From NCBI GenBank assembly GCA_015068705.1, contig SVJZ01000009.1, positions 1-64,000 on the forward strand: a stretch of 64,000 bases of DNA, in the 5' to 3' direction. This stretch comes from Oscillospiraceae bacterium (GTDB lineage Bacteria > Bacillota > Clostridia > UMGS1810). Within the stretch, counting starts at the first letter, position 1, and each line of letters begins with the position of its first letter. The position numbers were made by a program, and so were the translations under genes. Below the pieces are notes generated by a model that worked only from the letters and a program-made list of their open reading frames with translations, was not told the origin of the DNA and made no database searches. Below are positions 1 through 8,167 of the stretch, in pieces.

Positions 1-2
1 TT

Positions 3-248
3 GCCATACTGACCTTCCAGGGGTCGTGGAACGATTACCTGATGCCTACCATCTTTACCATCAATAACCCCGAGCAGCAAACCTTGATTGTGGGATTGAT
101 GGCACTCAAGAGTTCATCGGGCGCGGCGACCAACTGGAATATCATGCTTGCCGGTGCAGTGGTTGCACTGCTGCCGGTGCTGGTAGCCTACACCATCGGC
201 AACCGCTACTTTGTGGGCGGTATTGTAGAGGGGTCGGTAAAGGGATAA
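3..248 (+). CDS. Sugar ABC transporter permease, C-terminal fragment
   Basis: The reading frame is open from the window edge to the stop at 246-248, so only the last 81 residues are present. The piece reads from a SWNDYLMP segment through a hydrophobic final membrane segment to a short tail rich in Gly and Val (YFVGGIVEGSVKG). This ending is typical of MalG/LacG-type inner-membrane permeases of carbohydrate ABC importers (family knowledge). It lies about 70 bases upstream of the first large secreted-protein gene on the same strand, so the importer probably serves the glycan-degradation genes that follow. The EAA loop and the partner permease and binding protein lie outside the window. Substrate unknown. 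Confidence 0.8.
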   Translation, partial: AILTFQGSWNDYLMPTIFTINNPEQQTLIVGLMALKSSSGAATNWNIMLAGAVVALLPVLVAYTIGNRYFVGGIVEGSVKG

Positions 249-255
249 TGCACAG

Positions 256-288
256 CACACTGCGATAGGACAGATATTGCGCAGTGTG
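256..288 (+). other. Intergenic hairpin after the permease gene
   Basis: CACACTGCG (256-264) and CGCAGTGTG (280-288) form a 9-bp stem with a 15-base loop between the permease stop and the next gene. No T-run follows directly, so it is more likely an mRNA-stability or processing hairpin, or a weak terminator, than a full stop to transcription. Confidence 0.4.
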
Positions 289-319
289 AGTATATAAAAA
301 TTTTTAGGAGGTTTTATTT

Positions 320-2968
320 ATGAGCAAGAGGTTTTTAGCAGGATTGCTGATGCTGGTTATGGTACTGGGTACCATGTGCGTACCGGCATTTGCAGCAACG
401 GAGTACACCTTAAACACCGTGTTTGACATTGACAATTTTGAGGGTGCAACCAATGTAAGCGCGGAAAACAGTGCAGCGGGCGATACTACCATTGATATCA
501 ATGACGCCATCGCAAGTAACGCTTCTGACCGCAGAATCGTCTGGGGAGATGACTACTCCTGGGAGATTTCCAATGTGGGCAGTCAGGGTGCAACAAATGG
601 CTGGCACAAGGCTTATCTTGATGGCTATCTGTTGATTAAAGGCTCTAATGTAGATTACGGCGTGCTTAAGCTCAACCACAATGCATCTGCACGCATGAAC
701 CTCAAAACCATTACCGCAACCGGACGTTCTGCAAATATGCATACCGAGGTTGTGCGCTTTGCCATCAGCGCAGATGAATTGAGCTATTATGAGTTTGGTT
801 ATGTAGGCAACTATTTTGACGGCAGCAACAGCACAGTACCTGAAGGTTTGCAGAAAAACCGTCCCTTTATCGCTCGCGTGGATAATGGTGTTCGTACCGT
901 GATTGCGGCAGATACCAGCAGCGAAAGCAGTGATTGGGTGAAGTGGAAGGATAGCCAGTATAGTATCTCCATCAGCGGCGATACCATTACCTATAAGGCT
1001 TATCAGACTACTCAATGGACAACCGGTGAGGAAAACAAGACCAGTGCGATTTTCTCCGGTAGCTTTACCGATACCGATTTGCTGGATGATTTTGCATATC
1101 CGATGGGTCTTTGTGCAATGGCAGATGGTAACAACACTGCACAGTATCTGAATGCAGGCATTACCTTTACCAAAGACAAAGAGCCTGTACAGACTCCGCA
1201 GGTATTTAGCACTACTTTTAATTATGCAGATTACACCTATCCTACCACAACAAATATGACCGCAGAGGGTATCGGCAACGGATTTAATGCTGAAACCAAC
1301 AAAAATGATTTGCGTGTGGCTTGGGGTGATAACTACGCTTGGCACTTTACCGATGGTTACAGCACTTTAGGCTATCCCTCTCAAGACTATGTGGGCTTCA
1401 ATAGCGGAGGACGTCTGATTATGAAGGGCTCGAGTGCAGACCTGCTTGCACTTAACCTGGAGCATGATGATGCACCCTATATGAACCTGAAATCCGTCAA
1501 TGCGGTTGGACGTTTTGCAAACAGACACACCGAGATTGTCCGTGTGGCGTTGAGTGCAGATAAAAACAGTTATTATGAATTTGGTGTGGCGGGCGAGTAT
1601 TTTGACTCTAGCAGTACCATGCCCACCGGAATTACCAAGTACAGACCCTATGTGGCACGTGTGGTAAATGGCACTCGTACCGTACTTGCAGCAGCAAGTG
1701 GCAGTGAATATATCGATTATCCGAAGTGGAATGATAACCATTATGTAATCAGTATCAATGGCTCCGATATTAACTACACCATATTCCAGAGTGCACAGGG
1801 TGGTTCTACTGCAAATGAAAACACTACCTTTACCGGCACCATCAGTGACTCCGGATTCGGTTTGCTGAACACCTTTGCATATCCTGCTTCTTTGGGTGGT
1901 TATGTATCGTCCGGTGCAGAGGTACAGTACAATAGTTTCTCCATGTCCTACATCTACGGCGCAAAATCCAAGAGCTTTACCGAGGACTGGACTGCATTTA
2001 CTGAAGCAAGCGCAAAAACTGATAGCAACACCGACGGCAACTGCTTGAATTTCTTCAGTTCGGACAACAAACAGACAGTAGTTCCCGGCACCGAACTCAA
2101 TGTGGCATGGGCAGATGATTACACCTGGAAATTCCATGTAGACAGTACGCACGAGGCGGCTAGCAGTAAGATTTACATGCGTCCGAGTGATAACCCGCGC
2201 AGAACGGTTATCATCGGTGATGCAAAGGGTGGCGTTCTCACGCTGGTTCACAAGGACAACGGCTTTATGAACCTCGAAAACGTGGCTGTGGATTCCCTCT
2301 TCTCCAGAAGTGCAGGTCAGGGCATCCGTGTGGCTATCAACAGTGATGAAGATACCTACTATGAATTGGGAATGAACAACGATACACATCTTCCCTATGC
2401 AGCAGTTGTGGTAGATGGTGAAAAAACCATTCTTGCAACCGGCAGCACAGAATATACCGCTTGGGCACGTATTCACTATAGCTTCAGTGTGAATGGCAAT
2501 ACCATTACCTACAAGATGTATCAGACCGAGCAGAATGGCACTGCAGAAATTGCAAGCACCGAATTTACCGGCACCATCAATGATGGCACCTATAAGATTC
2601 TGGCAGGTACCGTATATCCCGTGGCACTGGTTGGCTACAACTCGGTAGAGGAATGCCAGTTTGAGGGCGTGTCTCTCGTTTATGGCACCGATATTGAGGT
2701 GATGGATGAAGGTACTTCCTACCGTGTAAGCGCAAATACCGCGGGCATGAATCTTTCCAACCCGACCATTACTCTGGTAATGGCAGCATATGTGGAAGAA
2801 GACGGCGTAGCTAAACTGGTAGATATCGATTATCAGGAGGGTGTGATTGGCAGCACTCCGGTAAGCTTTGACAAATCCTCCACCCCGGGTGTAACCTACA
2901 AAATCTTTGCACTGGACGGCGACATGGCAAATCTGTCTCCGGCTGCAAGTGCAAGAGTAGTTGAATAA
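320..2968 (+). CDS. Secreted protein with three internal repeats, function unknown
   Basis: 882 residues, preceded by AGGAGG at about 306. The N-terminus (MSKRFLAGLLMLVMVLGTMC...AFA) is a signal peptide, with likely cleavage after the AFA near residue 25. The rest holds three diverged copies of a module of about 260 residues. Each has a W-(G/A)-D-(D/N)-Y-(S/A/T)-W motif, an NLK/NLE strand followed by V-R-(F/V)-A-(I/L)-(S/N), a YYE-(F/L)-G motif and a closing (F/V)-(A)-YP segment. The modules look like beta-sandwich, possibly concanavalin/LamG-like domains. A different beta domain of about 85 residues closes the protein. No catalytic motif or cell-wall anchor is visible. The same module starts the next gene, so the two products may share a ligand. 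Inference: extracellular glycan-binding protein. Confidence 0.75.
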   Translation: MSKRFLAGLLMLVMVLGTMCVPAFAATEYTLNTVFDIDNFEGATNVSAENSAAGDTTIDINDAIASNASDRRIVWGDDYSWEISNVGSQGATNGWHKAYLDGYLLIKGSNVDYGVLKLNHNASARMNLKTITATGRSANMHTEVVRFAISADELSYYEFGYVGNYFDGSNSTVPEGLQKNRPFIARVDNGVRTVIAADTSSESSDWVKWKDSQYSISISGDTITYKAYQTTQWTTGEENKTSAIFSGSFTDTDLLDDFAYPMGLCAMADGNNTAQYLNAGITFTKDKEPVQTPQVFSTTFNYADYTYPTTTNMTAEGIGNGFNAETNKNDLRVAWGDNYAWHFTDGYSTLGYPSQDYVGFNSGGRLIMKGSSADLLALNLEHDDAPYMNLKSVNAVGRFANRHTEIVRVALSADKNSYYEFGVAGEYFDSSSTMPTGITKYRPYVARVVNGTRTVLAAASGSEYIDYPKWNDNHYVISINGSDINYTIFQSAQGGSTANENTTFTGTISDSGFGLLNTFAYPASLGGYVSSGAEVQYNSFSMSYIYGAKSKSFTEDWTAFTEASAKTDSNTDGNCLNFFSSDNKQTVVPGTELNVAWADDYTWKFHVDSTHEAASSKIYMRPSDNPRRTVIIGDAKGGVLTLVHKDNGFMNLENVAVDSLFSRSAGQGIRVAINSDEDTYYELGMNNDTHLPYAAVVVDGEKTILATGSTEYTAWARIHYSFSVNGNTITYKMYQTEQNGTAEIASTEFTGTINDGTYKILAGTVYPVALVGYNSVEECQFEGVSLVYGTDIEVMDEGTSYRVSANTAGMNLSNPTITLVMAAYVEEDGVAKLVDIDYQEGVIGSTPVSFDKSSTPGVTYKIFALDGDMANLSPAASARVVE

Positions 2969-2989
2969 GTTCATTACATTTCTTTCCTT

Positions 2990-3035
2990 TATATATGTGT
3001 GGTGCGCCCTTTCGTAGGGCGCATCGCATATATAA
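2990..3035 (+). other. Strong intergenic hairpin
   Basis: A long stem surrounds GTGCGCCCT (3002-3010) and AGGGCGCAT (3016-3024), extended by AT-rich flanks (TATATG and CATATA). It lies between two large secreted-protein genes and is not followed by a T-run. It may protect or process the mRNA, or partly attenuate it, which would let the upstream protein be made in excess. Confidence 0.5.
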
Positions 3036-3086
3036 TAATTCGCAGCAACCATTGTATCAACCTATAGAAAGGTATGGGTATTTCAT

Positions 3087-5897
3087 ATGAAAAAACGACT
3101 GATTAGCTTATTATTGGCAACACTTCTGGCAGTGAGCGGTTTATCCGCTTTTGCCGAAACTGCAGTAATCCGCGAAAGCGGCGGCGATTTTAATCCTGCA
3201 ACCGGCAAGGAAGGCACGGTTTCCAGCGGCAACACCACGGCGATTGGGTTTTCGGAGGAAACTGCAAACCGCGTGGTCTGGACGAGTGATTATGCCTGGG
3301 AAACCTCCAAAAAGTTTACCGATGGCGGCGGCGCAAGTGTGCAGATTATTGCCTACAATACCGGACGCCAGTGGAACAGATTAAACCTGGCTGCGCCCGG
3401 CAAAGCCGAAGCAGCAATCAATCTTAAGGTGGCAGATCCCACATTAGATGAGTATACCGAAATCACCCTGCGTGATGTTCGCTCGGATTCCTCCAACTCG
3501 GGTGTTCGCGTGGCAGTGAATGCCGACGAGGACACATTTTTGGAATTTGCGCTGGCGGCAAATGGCGTCAGCGATACCTTCGGCACTTATGCCGAGGCAC
3601 CTTATGTTACCAAATCAATCGATGGCGTACGCACCCAGATTTTTGCCGATGCTGAGGCATGGACGGGCAAGAGTGGTGCATCTAACATCAACTGGAAGCC
3701 GCATACCTGGATCATCCGTATTCTGGGCGATTCTGTGACATTTACCATCAAATTATCCAGCGGCTCACAGAATGACGACAATGTTTACACTGAAAGCTTC
3801 AGCTTTGTGGATAAGGACGTTTCCAGAATCATCAAGGAGAGCGCTTACCCGCTTTCGCTGTTTGTAAATAAAACTGCCCGTGCACAATTCCATTGGGCAA
3901 CCTATAAAACCGGTCCCGCCTACACCTCTGCCATTGCAGAGCCGGCAAACGTGATGTATGCAACGCTGACCCCAGAGGCAGTAGAGGGTCAGACCGGCGT
4001 ATATGACCTGGGCGGCAGCCATGCAATCCGCCGTACCGTTTCCACCGCAGGCGCAGAAACCGTAATCGGTCTGTCGGAGGATGGCGAAACCTTTACCAAC
4101 TACACCGTTGCAAATGGTGAGGCACTAAATACCACCGATGGCAAAAAATATTCTTATGTAAAATTCCCCGAGGGCGTGAGTGCGGACGACATTACCCTGC
4201 TTACCGATGCATCCTATGAAAATCAGATGGAGATTGCACAGCTCAACACTCTCAACCTGAAGGCGCGCTTAAACGGAGCGATAGCATCTGATGCAACCTG
4301 GAGTAGCAGCGCACCGTCTGTTGCCACGGTTGAAAATGGCGTGGTAAAGGGCTTGATGGGCGGTAATGTTACCATCACCGCAAAAAATGCCGCAGGCATT
4401 ATGGTAAGCACCAAAATCCGCGTGGTGGACGAGCTTACCGCAGCGGTAGAGGGCGACTATGTTGCCGAGTTCCTTGCAAGCAAGGCGCCGATTATGGCAA
4501 ACCTCAACACCCTTATTGCAAATGATGACACCGCAGGATTGCGCGCATTCCTGCTGGAGGATGGCGAAACCAATCTGTCCGCTTTCCCCTCCATCGACCG
4601 TTCGGCAGTGGAAACCTTTGCCGATGAGGATGCCGAGGGCTTTACCCGTTACCTCGACAAACTGGCTACCTATGAGCCGTTTACCCTGACCTCTTTGGAG
4701 GATATGGAAGCATTCCAGAGTGAATTGGTTGACATCATCAAGCTTTGCGGTCTGGACAACATCGCCGATGCAGATGACCTGGAGCAGGCGATTGCGGTCG
4801 ATAATGATTATTTTGAAATTGACCTGGAAAATGAGTATTACCTCGCCGAGCGCGAAGGCGTGCTGGGTGCGCTGACCAACTCGGTATTTGACAACAAAAA
4901 AGACCTGCAAACCCGTTTTGTGGAGCAGTATGTGATGCGAAACATCGCAAATGCAGAGTCGTATAGCTATGTGGGAGAGGTACTTTCCAACAATGCAGAA
5001 CTCATTGGCTATGATACCGACAAGGTGAATGGTCTTAAGAGTGTGACCAAGCTCTATCAGGCAATCTTTGCCGACAAGGCGGATATTGCCGATATGGAGG
5101 CGCTGTGCGATTATATCGACGATTACAGAGAAACCACACCCACCAAAAAGCCGAGCTATTCGTCCGGCGGTGGCGGTGGCGGTGGTTCCGGATTTTCGTC
5201 CACCATCGTGCTTGATCCCGTGGTGCCGGTAGAGCCGGAAACCCCTTCGGAAACAGAGGAATATCCCATTCCGATGGTAGAGAAAAACCACCTGTTCCCC
5301 GATGTACCGATGGATCACTGGGCATATGAGCCGGTAAGATATCTGACCGGTATCGGCGCAGTGAGCACCGAGAGCGAGGACGGCACATTCCGTCAGGGTG
5401 ACCCGGTTACCCGTGCGGAGTTTGTGAAAATGCTCCTGTTGGGCATGAAGATGGAGAATGAAGAAAGCATTGCAGCTCTTGCGGCTGCAGACGGTGCGCC
5501 CTCGTTTGACGATGTGGCAGGCGCCGAGTGGTACTACAATTATGTAACTGCAGCGGCATCTCTCGGCATTGTGTCGGGTGGCGGCGACGGTACCTTCCGT
5601 CCGGATGCACCCATCAGCCGTGAGGAAATGTGTCTGATGCTGACTCGTACCCTGGATAAGCTGGGTCTGGCGGCAGCATACATTGACAATCCGCCTGATT
5701 TTGCTGACCGCGATACCATCAGTGAATGGGCATTCCCGTCGGTTATCAAGTTGTCGCTCATGGGAATTGTAAATGGTGATACCGATGCACAGTTCCGTCC
5801 GCAGGACACCGCAACCCGTGCAGAGGTTGCGAAGGTGATTTACAAATCCTTCTATATGATTCCGGTGGAGGCAACTGCGGAGGTTGCCAATGAATAA
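3087..5897 (+). CDS. SLH-anchored surface protein with Ig-like domain
   Basis: 936 residues with signal peptide MKKRLISLLLATLLAVSGLS (cleavage likely after AFA, residue 24). Residues about 30-270 hold one copy of the module repeated in the previous gene (VVWTSDYAWE motif). Residues about 389-450 read as a bacterial Ig-like (BIG_2) domain (SAPSVATVENGVVKG, then VTITAKNAAG). Residues 460-690 look helical. A poly-Gly linker near 690-700 leads to three SLH domains starting near residues 735, 804 and 868 (FPDVPMDHWAYEPV, FDDVAGAEWYYNYV, FADRDTISEWAFPS). SLH triplets bind secondary cell-wall polymer, so the product should sit in the S-layer facing outward (family knowledge). No catalytic site is visible. 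The stop codon overlaps the start of the next gene, showing translational coupling. Confidence 0.8.
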   Translation: MKKRLISLLLATLLAVSGLSAFAETAVIRESGGDFNPATGKEGTVSSGNTTAIGFSEETANRVVWTSDYAWETSKKFTDGGGASVQIIAYNTGRQWNRLNLAAPGKAEAAINLKVADPTLDEYTEITLRDVRSDSSNSGVRVAVNADEDTFLEFALAANGVSDTFGTYAEAPYVTKSIDGVRTQIFADAEAWTGKSGASNINWKPHTWIIRILGDSVTFTIKLSSGSQNDDNVYTESFSFVDKDVSRIIKESAYPLSLFVNKTARAQFHWATYKTGPAYTSAIAEPANVMYATLTPEAVEGQTGVYDLGGSHAIRRTVSTAGAETVIGLSEDGETFTNYTVANGEALNTTDGKKYSYVKFPEGVSADDITLLTDASYENQMEIAQLNTLNLKARLNGAIASDATWSSSAPSVATVENGVVKGLMGGNVTITAKNAAGIMVSTKIRVVDELTAAVEGDYVAEFLASKAPIMANLNTLIANDDTAGLRAFLLEDGETNLSAFPSIDRSAVETFADEDAEGFTRYLDKLATYEPFTLTSLEDMEAFQSELVDIIKLCGLDNIADADDLEQAIAVDNDYFEIDLENEYYLAEREGVLGALTNSVFDNKKDLQTRFVEQYVMRNIANAESYSYVGEVLSNNAELIGYDTDKVNGLKSVTKLYQAIFADKADIADMEALCDYIDDYRETTPTKKPSYSSGGGGGGGSGFSSTIVLDPVVPVEPETPSETEEYPIPMVEKNHLFPDVPMDHWAYEPVRYLTGIGAVSTESEDGTFRQGDPVTRAEFVKMLLLGMKMENEESIAALAAADGAPSFDDVAGAEWYYNYVTAAASLGIVSGGGDGTFRPDAPISREEMCLMLTRTLDKLGLAAAYIDNPPDFADRDTISEWAFPSVIKLSLMGIVNGDTDAQFRPQDTATRAEVAKVIYKSFYMIPVEATAEVANE

Positions 5898-8133
5898 GAT
5901 GAAGAAATTACTCGCACTGGTTACTGCCGTTGCCCTGATGGGTGCGGCGGTGCCGGTGGGGGCAGAGGAAGAGTGGCAGGCTAAGGGTATCTGGGAAGAA
6001 AAACGTGTGTTTGAAGAAGCTCCTGCACCTACCATTCATCTGGATGCCACCATCAAAGTAAATGAAAATACCATTCAACATGCAGTGGAAAAACGCGTGT
6101 TGAGTATGCAAACAGAGCTTTCTGACCATAATGCGGCGGCATTTATGGATCTGGAAACCCATCAGATTAAACCCGAATTCAAGGAATTTGCCGAGGAATT
6201 GTACGATTATCCGGTATTTCGTTGGGGCGGCACCAGTGCAGAGGATAAAAACCTTGCAAATAACTTTGGATTGTTCAAAGACCGCAAGCCGACGGTGCAT
6301 CAGTTTACCGGTGCACCCGGTGCACAACCCCAGCATTTTGGTCTGGCGGAGTATCTGGGATGGATGTATTCCATCAACCCGAATGCAGAGATTATTCCCT
6401 GCCTTTCCATGACCTGCAACACCCCCGAGGACAGTGCGCACATTGCACAGTTTCTCTGTGACGAGGCAGACGAGTCGGAGTGGGGTGCAATGCGTGCACA
6501 GGCAGGTTATCCCGAGCCGGTCAAGGTATTTGCCTTTGAGATGGGCAACGAGGTGGACATCCACACCGGTCTTACCAACGAAAAAACCAATGCATACTGG
6601 CCCGAGTGGAATAACGAGGAAGAGTATGCAGAGTTTGGCGAATGGTATTCAGATGTGGCGCTCAAGCACTGCGAAGCAATCCGTGCGGTGGTGCCGGATG
6701 CAAAGTTTATCATTCTTGGAAAATCCGGTAATGAACGTAGCGGCATGACCGATTCCATGATGCGTGTGATTATCGACAGAATGCGAGATTATGTGAATTA
6801 TATCTCCCAGCACCGCTATTATGACGGTGTGGCGCTTTCTCACAATCTGGACCACAACAGACAGATTTTAGAGATTTGTGAGGAAGTATTGGGACCCGAC
6901 CATGGGATAAAAATTGCCGTAACCGAGCATGCGCGCTGGTTTTCTTCGGGTCCTTACTACAACCATGTAAGACCCATTGCACTGGGCGGCGCACTGTCGG
7001 TTGGCAAGTTTTTAAGCCGCAGTATTGAGGATGGCTACACGGCAGTTGCCAACTACCATGGTATTCAGGGTCACAATAACACCGGCTGGGCATCCTATTT
7101 TGCCACCGAGGAATTTGGCTATGCCAATGGTGTGATTGGACACATGTATAAATTCTTCGGAGCAGGTCTTGGTGACCGCGTGGTGGAATACAGCTTGGAA
7201 AGCGAACACGAGATTACCGACAAAACCAGTACGCAACAGAGATTTTCCGCGTTGGTAACTGCTACCGGCGACAAAGAACTGGATATCATCCTCATCAATG
7301 AAAAGGATGACCACGATTTTAATCTTACCTTTGAATTTGCAAATAATTACACACTGGTGGAGGAAGATATCTTCACCGCACCCAACCTGGATTCGTTTAT
7401 CACGGTGGAGTGTAATGGTGTAAACCCCTTGCAAATTACCCACAATCAGAAAAACGAGGCGAATTTCTCCTCTTATCACATGCCTGCAAAGAGCATTGTT
7501 CATCTGAAACTTCGGGGAAACAAGAGCATTCCCGGTCTTTCGAACGGAAAGGGCGGAGAAACGGTGGAAGAGTATGACGCAGCGTTTGCTGATATTACCT
7601 ATCACTGGGCAAAGAATCAGATTTCGGCACTGGCAGAGATGGGTCTGGTACAGGGCAACGAGGAGGGACTCTTCCTTCCCGAGGATGGCATCACCCGTGC
7701 TGAGTTTGCAGCAATGCTTACCCGCACGCTGGAACTGCCCACCGATTACCCCAATGCATACTTTGATGATGTATCTTCTGATGCGTGGTATGCAAAAGAA
7801 GTCAATGCAGTGTTCTGCAGTGGCCTGATGAAGGGCAAAGCGGCACGCACCTTTGACCCCGAGGCGCCCATTACCCTCGAAGAGGTGGTTGCAACGGTGG
7901 CGCGTACCCAACGCAGCAGGGGAGAGGCAATGCAAATTGATACCGATGCGGTGGTTGCCTCCATCGCCGATGCCAATGCCATTTCGCCCTGGGCGAGAAA
8001 TGATGTGGCGTATGCGGTTGGAACAGGCATGATGCGCAGAGTGAATTTTGGCGGCTGGAGTGCCGCAGCGCAATCTGCATCCCGTGCGCAGACCGCTGTG
8101 CTGATTTATGCAATGCACGGATTGCTCAACTAA
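5890..8133 (+). CDS. SLH-anchored glycoside hydrolase, clan GH-A-like (paralogue 1)
   Basis: 747 residues from ATG 5890, which overlaps the previous stop by 8 bases and has GGAGG upstream; a TTG two codons earlier is less likely. It has a signal peptide (MNKMKKLLALVTAVALMGAA). The catalytic region has the two signatures of a retaining TIM-barrel glycosidase: FEMGNEVDI with Glu221 as candidate acid/base, and AVTEHARW with Glu346 as candidate nucleophile. RWGGT and HRYYDG are further barrel strands. A beta-sandwich tail follows. Three SLH domains start near residues 563, 623 and 690. GNE plus a late Glu resembles GH39, GH51, GH79 and GH30, but no family assignment is safe. It is closely related to the next gene, so two surface enzymes probably act on related linkages of the same glycan. 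Confidence 0.75.
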   Translation: MNKMKKLLALVTAVALMGAAVPVGAEEEWQAKGIWEEKRVFEEAPAPTIHLDATIKVNENTIQHAVEKRVLSMQTELSDHNAAAFMDLETHQIKPEFKEFAEELYDYPVFRWGGTSAEDKNLANNFGLFKDRKPTVHQFTGAPGAQPQHFGLAEYLGWMYSINPNAEIIPCLSMTCNTPEDSAHIAQFLCDEADESEWGAMRAQAGYPEPVKVFAFEMGNEVDIHTGLTNEKTNAYWPEWNNEEEYAEFGEWYSDVALKHCEAIRAVVPDAKFIILGKSGNERSGMTDSMMRVIIDRMRDYVNYISQHRYYDGVALSHNLDHNRQILEICEEVLGPDHGIKIAVTEHARWFSSGPYYNHVRPIALGGALSVGKFLSRSIEDGYTAVANYHGIQGHNNTGWASYFATEEFGYANGVIGHMYKFFGAGLGDRVVEYSLESEHEITDKTSTQQRFSALVTATGDKELDIILINEKDDHDFNLTFEFANNYTLVEEDIFTAPNLDSFITVECNGVNPLQITHNQKNEANFSSYHMPAKSIVHLKLRGNKSIPGLSNGKGGETVEEYDAAFADITYHWAKNQISALAEMGLVQGNEEGLFLPEDGITRAEFAAMLTRTLELPTDYPNAYFDDVSSDAWYAKEVNAVFCSGLMKGKAARTFDPEAPITLEEVVATVARTQRSRGEAMQIDTDAVVASIADANAISPWARNDVAYAVGTGMMRRVNFGGWSAAAQSASRAQTAVLIYAMHGLLN

Positions 8134-8167
8134 TGGCAGTTGGTGCATTACAACAGGAGGTTATCCA

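Noticed and set aside
410-3052. Long open frames on the minus strand across the first secreted-protein gene
   Set aside because: They are antisense to a clear signal-peptide gene with three internal repeats, have no ribosome site, and their Cys/His-rich composition is that of shadow frames.
5884-5889. TTG start for the first SLH-anchored glycosidase
   Set aside because: The ATG at 5890 is a better start codon, overlaps the upstream stop in the normal coupling manner and begins a standard signal peptide.
4269-6035. 588-codon open frame on the minus strand
   Set aside because: It covers parts of two genes with SLH and Ig-like domains on the plus strand; composition and lack of a start site mark it as a shadow.
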